Source of the DNA: Nitrospira sp.
Lineage (GTDB): Bacteria > Nitrospirota > Nitrospiria > Nitrospirales > Nitrospiraceae
DNA length: 64,000 bases
Direction of reading: 5' to 3'
Assembly: GCA_009594865.1 (NCBI GenBank)
Contig: VOPT01000040.1
Location: 1 to 64,000 of the forward strand
Every line of letters begins with the position of its first letter. Position 1 is the first letter of the stretch. The notes beneath the pieces are model-generated. The model did no database searches, was not told the DNA's origin, and was given only the letters and a program-made list of their open reading frames with translations. Below, one piece after another: positions 1 to 7,808 of this stretch. Both the position numbers and the translations under genes were made by a program.

Positions 1-132
1 TGAGTGTGCGTGGCGCGCTCGCGAGCACCCATCTTGCCTCGGATGAGGCGTGTTGGGGAAGAAGGCTGGGTCCATTTCATTAGCACAGCCGCCGGGTCGA
101 ATGAATGAGTTCCCTCTAACGCATTGATTTTG

Positions 133-208
133 TGGAGCCGGCGAGTGGAATCGAACCACCGACCTGCGGTTTACGAAACCGCTGCTCTGCCAACTGAGCT
201 ACGCCGGC
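133..208 (-). tRNA. tRNA-Thr (anticodon CGT)
   Basis: On the minus strand this folds into a full cloverleaf of 76 nt. The 7-bp acceptor stem pairs GCCGGCG with CGCCGGC. The anticodon loop TTCGTAA sits on a GCGGT/ACCGC stem. The T loop GTTCGATTC is present and CCA is encoded at the 3' end. Anticodon CGT reads the Thr codon ACG. It lies just downstream of the SGNH-hydrolase-like gene, which runs in the same direction. Confidence 0.96.
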
Positions 209-252
209 CAGGCGAGGTGAGGCGCAATATTACTCAGACGGTGAAACACCTG

Positions 253-1416
253 TCAATGAGTAGGCCCCTGTGCCGGGTTCGTGGCGTGCAAAAATTGCGG
301 ATGGGTCTTGAGCTCCTCGAACATGATTTGCGCTTTCACCTCTTCGCCTTCGGGTGTCAGGTGGCAATTGTCTTGAAACCACTCGTCCTGAAATCGATCC
401 TGAGCCGGAATAACAAAAGGCACGTGATGCTGGCGCCCGGCTCGCGCCAGCACGTCATAACTTTTCTCTAGCCCGAGTACGAGCGCATCTTCATAGCCTT
501 TGAATGCCCCGGCATTCTTGCTCAGATAGGGTTTTTTCGCCTGGAGAAATCCGAAGAGGACTACGTCCGATCCGGAACTCTTACTGAGGGTGATCAGGGA
601 ATCGACATTTCGCTCAAACCCTATCGGGGGTTGTTGCCGGACCCGTTCGAGCGCGACCCGAGGGTCCACCTCCCAAAACGGTTGCGTCACCACCACCGAC
701 CCGACCGGTTCAAGCCATCTGGCATAAAGATATCTGGCGGTGTTGCTATTCGCGAGGAGGGCCTTTTCTCCTGGTCGTGGGTTGCTGCCGCTGCCAGCGC
801 TTCTAAAATGCGTGTACTCAGGATTGTAGTGATCAAAAAATAGTGGCAGGACATCATTTCCTCCGCCGTGGTAAATCACAATGTCTGGCTGAAGGAACCG
901 ATGACGGAATACGTATCCGGCTAAGGCTTCCGCGCTCGTGCCATAGTTGATACCGGCGTTGATCACCTGAACTCGCTTGCTCGATATCGCCTGAAGTTTG
1001 CTTTCCAGACGAGCCACCCATGTGTCGGCGGGATTTTTGACGTACGGCCACATGAAGGTGGTGGAACCGCCCAAGACCACAATCCGAATAGTGTCGGCCG
1101 GCTTCTCTACCGTAAACTCTTTGTTTCGATACCCGAGTGAGTTTGTTTGTTGATACCCGTCGACGGTCATATTGGGCGTATGCACAAACAGCAGATACGG
1201 ATGCGGTGTAATCGACGCTTTGTCCGGCTCTTTCGGCCCTGAGCGAACCTCTATAGGTCGGCCTAAATAGAGATCGATCAGCCGCTTTCCATTGGCCAGC
1301 CCCGCACGGTCGTAGAGATAGCCCGCTGCCAGTTCCAACAGCACAATGGACAGACCCAGGCTGGCGAACAGCAGCACGGTAATGACAGGAAGATTTGCGA
1401 GGCTTCGTATTCGCAT
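253..1416 (-). CDS. SGNH/GDSL-hydrolase-like membrane-anchored protein
   Basis: The 387-residue protein begins with a hydrophobic segment (about residues 10-35) that looks like an uncleaved signal anchor, which would place the rest outside the cytoplasmic membrane. The SGNH blocks can be followed: block I is GGST (Ser nucleophile) in a VVLGGSTTF context, there is an NAG segment after it, GGND forms block III, and DNCHLTPEG near the C-terminus supplies the DxxH pair. The family covers esterases, lipases and O-acetyl esterases, and the substrate cannot be told from the sequence. It lies downstream of the caspase-like lipoprotein on the same strand, about 100 bp away, so co-transcription is possible. 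Confidence 0.75.
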   Translation of the reverse strand: MRIRSLANLPVITVLLFASLGLSIVLLELAAGYLYDRAGLANGKRLIDLYLGRPIEVRSGPKEPDKASITPHPYLLFVHTPNMTVDGYQQTNSLGYRNKEFTVEKPADTIRIVVLGGSTTFMWPYVKNPADTWVARLESKLQAISSKRVQVINAGINYGTSAEALAGYVFRHRFLQPDIVIYHGGGNDVLPLFFDHYNPEYTHFRSAGSGSNPRPGEKALLANSNTARYLYARWLEPVGSVVVTQPFWEVDPRVALERVRQQPPIGFERNVDSLITLSKSSGSDVVLFGFLQAKKPYLSKNAGAFKGYEDALVLGLEKSYDVLARAGRQHHVPFVIPAQDRFQDEWFQDNCHLTPEGEEVKAQIMFEELKTHPQFLHATNPAQGPTH

Positions 1417-1515
1417 CGTCTACCGGAACTATAGGCAACGGAGACCGAACATCGGACGAACGAGGGATGAGCCCCTCGAGCAAACTCTTCCAATCTCAGG
1501 ATCAGTGATGAGCCG

Positions 1516-3486
1516 TCAGGGCAACGTACTGAGACGAAGCTGTCTGAGCGGAGACACTCCGTTGGCGTCTGGGAGACAAAGAGGCTGCTGGGTATCCCCG
1601 GAAGTCGACCGGCCAACGGCCATAACCTCTCGCTGTACGTAGGCGCATAATTCGCCGGTCAGCACCGAGCCATTTTTATCGAGATCGGCAGCGCCGCGCA
1701 GGCCCTTCAGCAGAAAATAGGTGAAGAGGCCATGCTGGCCCGGTTGATACGCCTGCGCTTCCTGCACCGTGGCGTTCCCCACCATCAGCATCACGCGGTC
1801 CTGGTCCCCATTGGAGGCCTGCCAGATCCATTGCGGCTGGGCCATGCGAGCGGGATCTGAACCGGAGGAGGGCTCCAATGACAAATCCAACATCACGACG
1901 GCCTGTTTGACAGGCGCGTTCGCCAGCGCGCGCTGCAGCCTGGTCAGTGAAAAGGCACGAGTCGATCCGGATACCGTCGCATCATGCGGCAGCAGCGAAA
2001 CGGCACCGGTCTCGTGATCCACAATGGCGCGGCCCGCGATATACACGTAGGCCGTGGTTTGCAGTCCCCCCTGCTTGGGCAACCACTGTTCGAACACTTC
2101 AATCCAATCGTCTTTGAGCCCCTTGCCATCAAGCACGACCTTGACCTTCTGTGGAGGAATGCCCATCACAGACGTGAAGTACCCGCTCATGACTTCGGCA
2201 TCGTGCGCGGCCAGTTTCATCGTCGGCATGGCCGAGTCCCGGAACGCCCCCACTCCGATGGCGATCCCGACGGTATGCGGCCGAACGGGTTTCCCCTTTT
2301 TATCGGGAAGTTGATCGACATCTACCGACACGACTTCGGTAGCATCGGTCGCATCAGGCTTGATGGCCACGAAAAACTTTTTCACGGAGGGAAGCACAAC
2401 GTTCGCTGCGGCTTGCAGGGCACAGACCAGTTCCCCCTGCTCTGCCTCTGATACCTTGCCAACGGTACCGTCTACCGTCACGCGCCGAATTTCCCCCGGC
2501 TGCAACAATCCCACAGAGACTGGGGTCTTTACTGAAGAGACAATGGCAGGATGCCCACTGAGACTCACCGCGACCGCGTCGGCTGCAGTCGGCCCTTCGT
2601 TTTTGACTTCGAAATCCACGCTGAAGCGTTCATTTTGCTCTAAGACATGGTTTTGGTTCTGGTCTCGGAGAATGGTGCGGAATGACAGTTGAGTCGTACC
2701 GGTTGGGGCGGATGGTGCCGCAGAGAGACTTGCAGTCGCGGCTTCCACCGGCGCTGAAACAGCCGGCACATTCGATGAGGGCGGAGCAGGCCGCGATGGA
2801 GGAACAGCCTTCGCGACCGATCCGGCCAGGGCCGTCGTTCCTCGCTGAGTTTTTCTGAACTGGGCTTGTTCCCGAATTTTTGTGGCGGTGCCGAGCTGTT
2901 GCGCCACACCTTCCACGACCGTGGCAATGACAGCCTTGGCCACTTTATCCAGCCCGCTGAGGTCACAGGTCTCCGCCCGCGCATCGACCTCCCCGGTCGT
3001 CACGCTCTGCAATTTTTTACTGTGCAGGACGGTCCCTTGCGGCTCGGTGTATGCCACATCGAGTCCAAGGGTCACCGTGGCGGGATAGGACTTGTTCGCT
3101 TTGCGAACGACGAACAGGTCGACCTGCCGCAGCCCTAATGCCACATCCACCACGCCATCCAGCGTCTCGCTCGACGACTCCGGCTGAATCACCACGCGCT
3201 CAAAGACCTGCTCCATCCGCTTCTTGAGTTCAGCCGCTAGTGGCTCATGAATGGGCAGGGTCACCGACTGACCGCAGGCATTGTGATACTCCAAGGCTGC
3301 GGCACCAATGCTCGGATCCAGACGCAGGAACACGTTCAATGGAAGGTTGTAATTCGTGGAGACCTGACGGGGGCTGAAGTACTGGCATCCGGAAGACACA
3401 AGCACTGCCGCCATGAGCGCCGCAAGAGCACACTGGGACGACCGCCGAATGCGACACCTGATCCTGCCGGCTATCAATCGCTGCAC
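1516..3486 (-). CDS. Lipoprotein with CARDB-like and inactive caspase-like domains
   Basis: From the GTG at 3486 (a TTG at 3477 is the alternative) the product is about 656 residues. It starts with a basic n-region, a hydrophobic stretch and a lipobox ending SSGC, so it is probably an outer-membrane lipoprotein. A first domain of about 180 residues is followed by a Pro/Ala-rich linker, a CARDB/Ig-like domain and a C-terminal fold matching peptidase C14 (TVGIAIGVGAF start; YVYIAGRA where active members have Y-x-x-GHG). The catalytic His is replaced by Arg, and the usual DxCRSG cysteine block reads MLDLSLEPSSG, with no Cys. It is therefore predicted to be a non-proteolytic scaffold or binding protein. 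The longer reading frame up to 3672 runs past the promoter and into ubiA, so that start was rejected. Confidence 0.7.
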   Translation of the reverse strand: MQRLIAGRIRCRIRRSSQCALAALMAAVLVSSGCQYFSPRQVSTNYNLPLNVFLRLDPSIGAAALEYHNACGQSVTLPIHEPLAAELKKRMEQVFERVVIQPESSSETLDGVVDVALGLRQVDLFVVRKANKSYPATVTLGLDVAYTEPQGTVLHSKKLQSVTTGEVDARAETCDLSGLDKVAKAVIATVVEGVAQQLGTATKIREQAQFRKTQRGTTALAGSVAKAVPPSRPAPPSSNVPAVSAPVEAATASLSAAPSAPTGTTQLSFRTILRDQNQNHVLEQNERFSVDFEVKNEGPTAADAVAVSLSGHPAIVSSVKTPVSVGLLQPGEIRRVTVDGTVGKVSEAEQGELVCALQAAANVVLPSVKKFFVAIKPDATDATEVVSVDVDQLPDKKGKPVRPHTVGIAIGVGAFRDSAMPTMKLAAHDAEVMSGYFTSVMGIPPQKVKVVLDGKGLKDDWIEVFEQWLPKQGGLQTTAYVYIAGRAIVDHETGAVSLLPHDATVSGSTRAFSLTRLQRALANAPVKQAVVMLDLSLEPSSGSDPARMAQPQWIWQASNGDQDRVMLMVGNATVQEAQAYQPGQHGLFTYFLLKGLRGAADLDKNGSVLTGELCAYVQREVMAVGRSTSGDTQQPLCLPDANGVSPLRQLRLSTLP

Positions 3487-3495
3487 AATAGTTTT

Positions 3496-3525
3496 GTTAT
3501 ACTCAATCTGGCGAAGACATAACAA
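3496..3525 (-). promoter_or_regulatory. Sigma70-type promoter of the caspase-like lipoprotein gene
   Basis: On the minus strand TTGTTA (3525-3520) and TATAAC (3501-3496) are separated by 18 bp. The -10 box ends only 9 bp before the GTG codon at 3486, so the transcript would have almost no leader. It is back to back with the ubiA promoter at 3542-3570. Confidence 0.5.
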
Positions 3526-3541
3526 CCGCCGAGCGCGCGCG

Positions 3542-3570
3542 TTGACAGGCTCTGTGTGCTTCGTTATCGT
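3542..3570 (+). promoter_or_regulatory. Sigma70-type promoter of the UbiA-family gene
   Basis: A perfect TTGACA (3542-3547) and a TATCGT -10 (3565-3570) are 17 bp apart. Only 7 bp separate the -10 from the ATG at 3578 and no Shine-Dalgarno sequence is visible, so a leaderless transcript is expected. Confidence 0.5.
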
Positions 3571-3577
3571 CCAACGC

Positions 3578-4480
3578 ATGATCTCTTCCCATGATGCAAC
3601 CGACCGCGCCTCGCCCCCCTGGACCTGGAACGCCATCGCCGCGCTCATCCGCCTGGACAACCAGTCTGGCACATTACTGCTGCTGTTCCCAAGCCTGTGG
3701 TCCCTGGTCTTAGCTAATCACGGTCGCCCGCCATTTTGGTTGATCGTGACATTCATCCTGGGCGCCTTTGTGATGCGGAGCCTCGGCGTGGTGTTCAACG
3801 ACCTGGCAGACCGCAATTTTGATAGACAGGTCGCCCGCACGAGAAATCGCCCATTGGCCGCCGGCCGCTTGGCCCCACACCAAGCTCTCGTCGTGGCGCT
3901 GGCCTTCGCCGTGGCGGCGGCAGGCCTCGTGGCCACCCTCAACTGGCTGACCATACTCCTCAGCCCCATCGCGCTGTTCCTGGCCGCGCTCTATCCGTTT
4001 TGCAAACGATGGATTCACATTCCACAGGCCGTATTGGGCATCGCGTTCGGATGGGGAAGCATCATGGCGTGGGCAGCTTCGTCCGGCACGATTGCGCCGG
4101 CCGCCTGGTGGTTATTTGCCGCCACGACCTGCTGGGCAGTGGCTTACGACACGATCTATGCGCTGCAGGATCGCGAAGACGATCGCCGGATTGGAGTGAA
4201 GTCGTCGGCACTCCTGTTCGGGACGGGGGTCCCGACGGCCGTCGGCCTGTTTTTGCTGGGGATGGTCGCGTGCCTGATAGTTGTGGGACAGTTGTCTGAT
4301 CTAGGGATGGGGTACTATGGTGCCCTGACGCTGCTGGCGGGAATCTTTCTCTGGCAAGCGCGGCGTCTACGGTGTCCCGTGACGCCGCCACAAGCCTTCA
4401 CGATGTTTCAGCAGCACGTCCTGGCCGGCCTCGTGATTCTCATCACGCTATGGATCAGCACGGCGAACGGGCTGCCCTAA
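3578..4480 (+). CDS. UbiA-family polyprenyltransferase
   Basis: This 300-residue integral membrane protein transfers a prenyl chain to an aromatic acceptor in quinone biosynthesis. It carries the first UbiA Asp-rich motif NDLADRNFD near residues 74-82 and a second one, YALQDREDDRR, near residue 190. About eight hydrophobic segments follow the family pattern. The ATG at 3578 was chosen because the upstream frame contains the promoter. Annotation pipelines usually name such genes 4-hydroxybenzoate octaprenyltransferase. In a menaquinone organism the futalosine-pathway enzyme MqnP, a UbiA relative, is an equal alternative. Its stop lies 1 bp from the convergent stop of the respiratory operon, leaving no room for a terminator between them. 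Confidence 0.85.
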   Translation: MISSHDATDRASPPWTWNAIAALIRLDNQSGTLLLLFPSLWSLVLANHGRPPFWLIVTFILGAFVMRSLGVVFNDLADRNFDRQVARTRNRPLAAGRLAPHQALVVALAFAVAAAGLVATLNWLTILLSPIALFLAALYPFCKRWIHIPQAVLGIAFGWGSIMAWAASSGTIAPAAWWLFAATTCWAVAYDTIYALQDREDDRRIGVKSSALLFGTGVPTAVGLFLLGMVACLIVVGQLSDLGMGYYGALTLLAGIFLWQARRLRCPVTPPQAFTMFQQHVLAGLVILITLWISTANGLP

Positions 4481-4481
4481 G

Positions 4482-5495
4482 CTATTCCTCTCCGACTTTG
4501 CCGAGCGGCTTATCGGGTTTCGGGGCACGGAGCGTTTTCAGATAGAGGGCCACGGCTTTGGCGTCGGCATCGTTAAGCCCCAGTGCCGGCATGCGCGTAT
4601 CAGGCTTCATGGCTTGCGGATTTCGCAACCACCGATACACCCAGGTCGGGTTCAGCCGGTAACCCGCTCGATCGAGCGCAGGACCAACCTTTCCGCCATC
4701 TTCCCCGATCTTATGACACCCGTTGCAGCCGTACTTCGTCACATAGAGTTGTTTGCCGATCTCCGTCATTTTTGCCGCTGCATCCGGCTTCATGTTGAGA
4801 TCAGGACGGGCGATGTTGAGGCCTTTACCTGGTCTGGTGGTGAAGTTCGCGAGCGCAGCGGTGGCCTGATCGAGTTCCTTCTTGGCCTGCCCCATCGCCT
4901 GCACTTCCTTGGCATAAGCGTTGTCGTCGACTTCAACACCCTTCTTCTCCGCTTCGTCGCTGGCCTTCTTCTCGGCCTCCTGCTCCACGCGTTCCGCCTC
5001 AGCATACTTTTGCTCGGCAGATTGCTTGGCTTCTTGGAGTTCTTTCTTACGGCCTTCGACGTTGAATTCCAATTTTTTCCCGTGCAGGGAGCGCACGTAG
5101 CCGACGATGCCCCAAATCTCTTCCTCTGACAGAGTGTACTTGAAGGTCGGCATGGTCGGCACGGCAAACTCATCGTCACCGATCTTGTCGCCGTTCGGGC
5201 CTGTGTCCTTCATGTCCCGCGAAATCGTGGCAAAAATATCTTCGTCCTTGAATGTGCCCATTTCCGATTTGTTGGACAGATCCTTCGGTTTCGGGTCGGT
5301 CATCGAGGACCAATTGAACCCTTCATTTTGCTTTCCGGTTTCGCCGTGACAGTGCATGCAGTAGTGCGCGTAGAGCTTCTTACCCTTGGCGGATTGTTCA
5401 TTTTGAAACATCGAACAACCGGCACCGATTAGGCCCGAGAGGCCCACTACCCCGACGACCGCTCCAAAGACGCGTATTCTTCGCCACGCCCTCAT
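4482..5495 (-). CDS. Dihaem cytochrome c lipoprotein with central coiled coil
   Basis: This is the last gene of the respiratory operon, 337 residues from the ATG at 5495 (a GTG at 5501 is also possible). A signal sequence ends in a lipobox (LIGAGC), so the protein is probably lipid-anchored on the periplasmic side. Two CxxCH haem sites lie far apart, CMHCH at C46 and CNGCH at C257. Between them is a stretch of about 90 residues rich in Glu, Lys, Ala and Gln that reads as a long coiled coil. Met ligands are likely in PTMPTF and TRMPAL. It starts 2 bp after the haem-binding gene upstream. The longer frame to 5618 overlaps that gene and lacks a credible signal peptide, so it was not used. Confidence 0.85.
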   Translation of the reverse strand: MRAWRRIRVFGAVVGVVGLSGLIGAGCSMFQNEQSAKGKKLYAHYCMHCHGETGKQNEGFNWSSMTDPKPKDLSNKSEMGTFKDEDIFATISRDMKDTGPNGDKIGDDEFAVPTMPTFKYTLSEEEIWGIVGYVRSLHGKKLEFNVEGRKKELQEAKQSAEQKYAEAERVEQEAEKKASDEAEKKGVEVDDNAYAKEVQAMGQAKKELDQATAALANFTTRPGKGLNIARPDLNMKPDAAAKMTEIGKQLYVTKYGCNGCHKIGEDGGKVGPALDRAGYRLNPTWVYRWLRNPQAMKPDTRMPALGLNDADAKAVALYLKTLRAPKPDKPLGKVGEE

Positions 5496-5497
5496 GC

Positions 5498-6325
5498 TCA
5501 CGACCCTTTCTTTAAACGTCTCACGAGAGCCATCTCGAATCCCAGCGCGAGGCCCACCGCGAGTAATGCGTACATGTACGGCGAATAGTCCGGCGGTGCA
5601 TCGGCACGGAAATACCACCAGGATGAAATCGCTTTTTCAGAACCCTTTTCTTTTGGCTGGCCGCTCTCCGTCTTTTTCCCGTCCCAGACAGCGAAGGCGA
5701 TGCTGCCAAATTCTCCCGGCTTGAATTGAGTATCTTCCGCAACATGCTCCGTGCTTAATGGCCGCGAGAAGACGACCTTCCACACGCCACCTTGGTAGAC
5801 GCCCTTGGCCTTGACGTCCTGATGACCGTGTGGCTTGAGGGTCCCGAAGCCCTTCGCGCCCAGGTCCGAACCTTTGCCGTCTTTATTTTTCCAGTACCAG
5901 ATATTGACCGGGCCACCCTCGACCTGCGCCATGGGCTGGCCGTGAGCGAAGTGCGCTTTCGTATCGCCGACCATAAATTCCAAGGCGGCTGCATCATCGG
6001 GATCCTCAGTAGGATCCGAATACTCGAGCAGGATGGCGACGTTGGTGCCATCGTGGAGGCCGCGAACCTTGACACTCTTCGCAGTCACGTCTGTGATTCG
6101 AACCGGCCAGTGAACCTGAGGAGACATGGGGAATTCAGACACGGAAGCAGTCGCCCATGCCGCGGCCGTGGGATCCTCAGCCGGAAGGGGGCCCTTCACA
6201 AGTCCCGCGCGCACTGCGACGCTTTGCTGACTATAGGCAGGCTGCACTTCAGCCGCCACGCACAGGCCTAGAAGGCCGACGGCTCCGACCCACCATCGCT
6301 TTCCTACTCTCCTCACTCGTGCCAT
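5498..6325 (-). CDS. DMSO-reductase-type haem b-binding protein, membrane-anchored
   Basis: The 275-residue product has an N-terminal signal peptide and a single C-terminal transmembrane helix (PYMYALLAVGLALGFEMAL) followed by RRLKK. The body resembles the haem-binding gamma subunit fold of ethylbenzene dehydrogenase and related DMSO-reductase-type enzymes. Visible features are the VHWPVRITD strand, the EYSDPTEDPDD acidic loop and late W/F-rich strands (SSWWYFRADAPPDYSPYMY). Nitrospira NXR has a gamma subunit of this type, but no nxrA or nxrB is nearby, so it probably belongs to the adjacent bc-type complex. The haem would be b-type, since there is no CxxCH. Confidence 0.65.
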   Translation of the reverse strand: MARVRRVGKRWWVGAVGLLGLCVAAEVQPAYSQQSVAVRAGLVKGPLPAEDPTAAAWATASVSEFPMSPQVHWPVRITDVTAKSVKVRGLHDGTNVAILLEYSDPTEDPDDAAALEFMVGDTKAHFAHGQPMAQVEGGPVNIWYWKNKDGKGSDLGAKGFGTLKPHGHQDVKAKGVYQGGVWKVVFSRPLSTEHVAEDTQFKPGEFGSIAFAVWDGKKTESGQPKEKGSEKAISSWWYFRADAPPDYSPYMYALLAVGLALGFEMALVRRLKKGS

Positions 6326-6365
6326 ACGTTCCCCTTAATTGCTCAGCAATCTCTGATCGGAGACA

Positions 6366-7091
6366 TTATTCGGATTCATCCCAGGTTCTAGGTTTCTGTC
6401 CGGCTCCGTCATACTCGCCCATGATGACTTTCCAGATGTCCTCATCGGACATTTCCAGCTCCCATCGCGGCATGGCCGTCTTCCATGGCATCCCTTCGAC
6501 AGGAAGGCCGACGCCTCCCTTTTTGATCCGCCAGAACAGATAACTTTCCTGCAACATGGCGATCGTCGTCGGATCCTTAAAATTGGCGGGCGGGGGCGTA
6601 AACCCGGAGGCCGCGAATCCCTTGCCGTCGAAATTGCCGTGGCAGGGTGCGCAACGCGAGGCATACAAGCCTTTGCCATACATAATGTTCTCCGGCGTCT
6701 TCGGGACCGGATTGGACAGTCCGGTGTATTCGCCGGGAGGCGCGGGGTGAATGGTGCGATTTTCACCGGGGGGTGCGTCGCTGGATGCCGTACTTCCGTA
6801 CGTCTGCCATCCAACGAGCAGTGGGAATAATGCCAACACGAGATACCGGGCGCTGCTGAGCGCTCCGCCACTCTCCCCAGTCAGGAAGCGGAGGATAGGC
6901 TGAAAGAAAGCATCTTTCGACTCCCCGCTCAGGGTGGCAAACAACACTGAGCCGGACATCACCAGCATCAAGTACAGAAAAATCAAGCTGGAAGGCAGCG
7001 GCGCGCTATGCGGCAAGATTGGAACAATAAATTTCAAAAACAAATAGATACAGACCGTTAGTATGATGGGTCTTATGAGTACGCCTCCCAT
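6366..7091 (-). CDS. Membrane-bound monohaem cytochrome c
   Basis: The 241-residue protein has three hydrophobic segments in its first half (about residues 8-25, 35-55 and 80-100) and a C-terminal cytochrome c domain with one haem site, CAPCH. The segment after the haem (FWRIKKGG, EGMPWKTAMPRW, SDEDIWKVI) closely parallels the one in the operon's first gene at 15430-15933 (FWRISEGV, TKMKPWKSKLSEEDRWKIL). The two cytochromes are therefore likely paralogues, one membrane-embedded and one a lipoprotein. Met in EGMPW or TAMPRW is the probable axial ligand. It lies between two other cytochrome genes with gaps of 30-40 bp. Confidence 0.87.
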   Translation of the reverse strand: MGGVLIRPIILTVCIYLFLKFIVPILPHSAPLPSSLIFLYLMLVMSGSVLFATLSGESKDAFFQPILRFLTGESGGALSSARYLVLALFPLLVGWQTYGSTASSDAPPGENRTIHPAPPGEYTGLSNPVPKTPENIMYGKGLYASRCAPCHGNFDGKGFAASGFTPPPANFKDPTTIAMLQESYLFWRIKKGGVGLPVEGMPWKTAMPRWELEMSDEDIWKVIMGEYDGAGQKPRTWDESE

Positions 7092-7121
7092 ACCTTCCTC
7101 CTCTACTTCACCGACAATAAC

Positions 7122-7742
7122 TTATCGTGCCTGAGCCACCGCCATAGTGCCGGCGTCCGCTGCCTTCACCGGTGCCGGGGTGGCACGCGGGATATCTAGT
7201 TCCGACGGGCTCACGCTGATCGGCTCACCACTCATTTGCTGCAGGAACGCAATGACCGACAGGATCTCGTTCTTCGACAGACCGATCGGGTTTTTATTGA
7301 TGTACGGCATACGCGCCGGATATTCCTTCGGGATCCCCTCATGCCGGTAGTCCAGGTAAAGGTAGGCCTGCGGTTCCGTCAAACTTTCAAAGATGAATTC
7401 CCGCGATAATTTTGCGCCGATACCCTTCAGGTCCGGACAGCGGGCAGATTCGCTGGGTCCGATCGAATGGCACAGCGCGCACTGGCCTTTGCTGAAAAAT
7501 ATCTTTTGCCCGATCGTCGCCATGTCCGTCGCCGTCTTAATGTCGGCGATATTGATGCTTTCTTCCGCCGGGGGCAAGGACGCCATCTGCGGGACGGCCA
7601 ATGCGACCAGCGAGAATAATCCCAGGACGATCGCGACAAAGCCAATGACCCGAAGAAACTGCCCCTTGATGAAGAGCAGGATCACGACGCCCAGGCCGAC
7701 TACGCACAGACCGATTAGCTGCAATTTGACTACTTCACTCAT
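7122..7742 (-). CDS. Membrane-anchored monohaem cytochrome c
   Basis: In 206 residues there are two N-terminal transmembrane helices (about 8-25 and 30-50) and a periplasmic cytochrome c domain. The haem site is CALCH in GQCALCHSIGPS, and the distal Met is probably in ARMPYI. An unusual extra Cys follows the haem (ESARCPDL). The C-terminal tail is Pro/Ala-rich. It starts 66 bp downstream of the bd-like subunit B gene and is probably one electron exit or entry point of the complex. The partner cannot be told from sequence. Confidence 0.85.
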   Translation of the reverse strand: MSEVVKLQLIGLCVVGLGVVILLFIKGQFLRVIGFVAIVLGLFSLVALAVPQMASLPPAEESINIADIKTATDMATIGQKIFFSKGQCALCHSIGPSESARCPDLKGIGAKLSREFIFESLTEPQAYLYLDYRHEGIPKEYPARMPYINKNPIGLSKNEILSVIAFLQQMSGEPISVSPSELDIPRATPAPVKAADAGTMAVAQAR

Positions 7743-7808
7743 AAGTCCTCAACAAAGGATAATGATCACGACCCGCCCCTGGTTACCAGAAGAAGATCAT
7801 CTTCCCGA

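Noticed and set aside
1..132. Possible gene end at the left window edge
   Set aside because: No coding frame with recognisable sequence; too short to judge.
5498..6325. Calling the haem b-binding protein the NXR gamma subunit
   Set aside because: No nxrA or nxrB lies in the window, and the gene is embedded in the bc-type operon.
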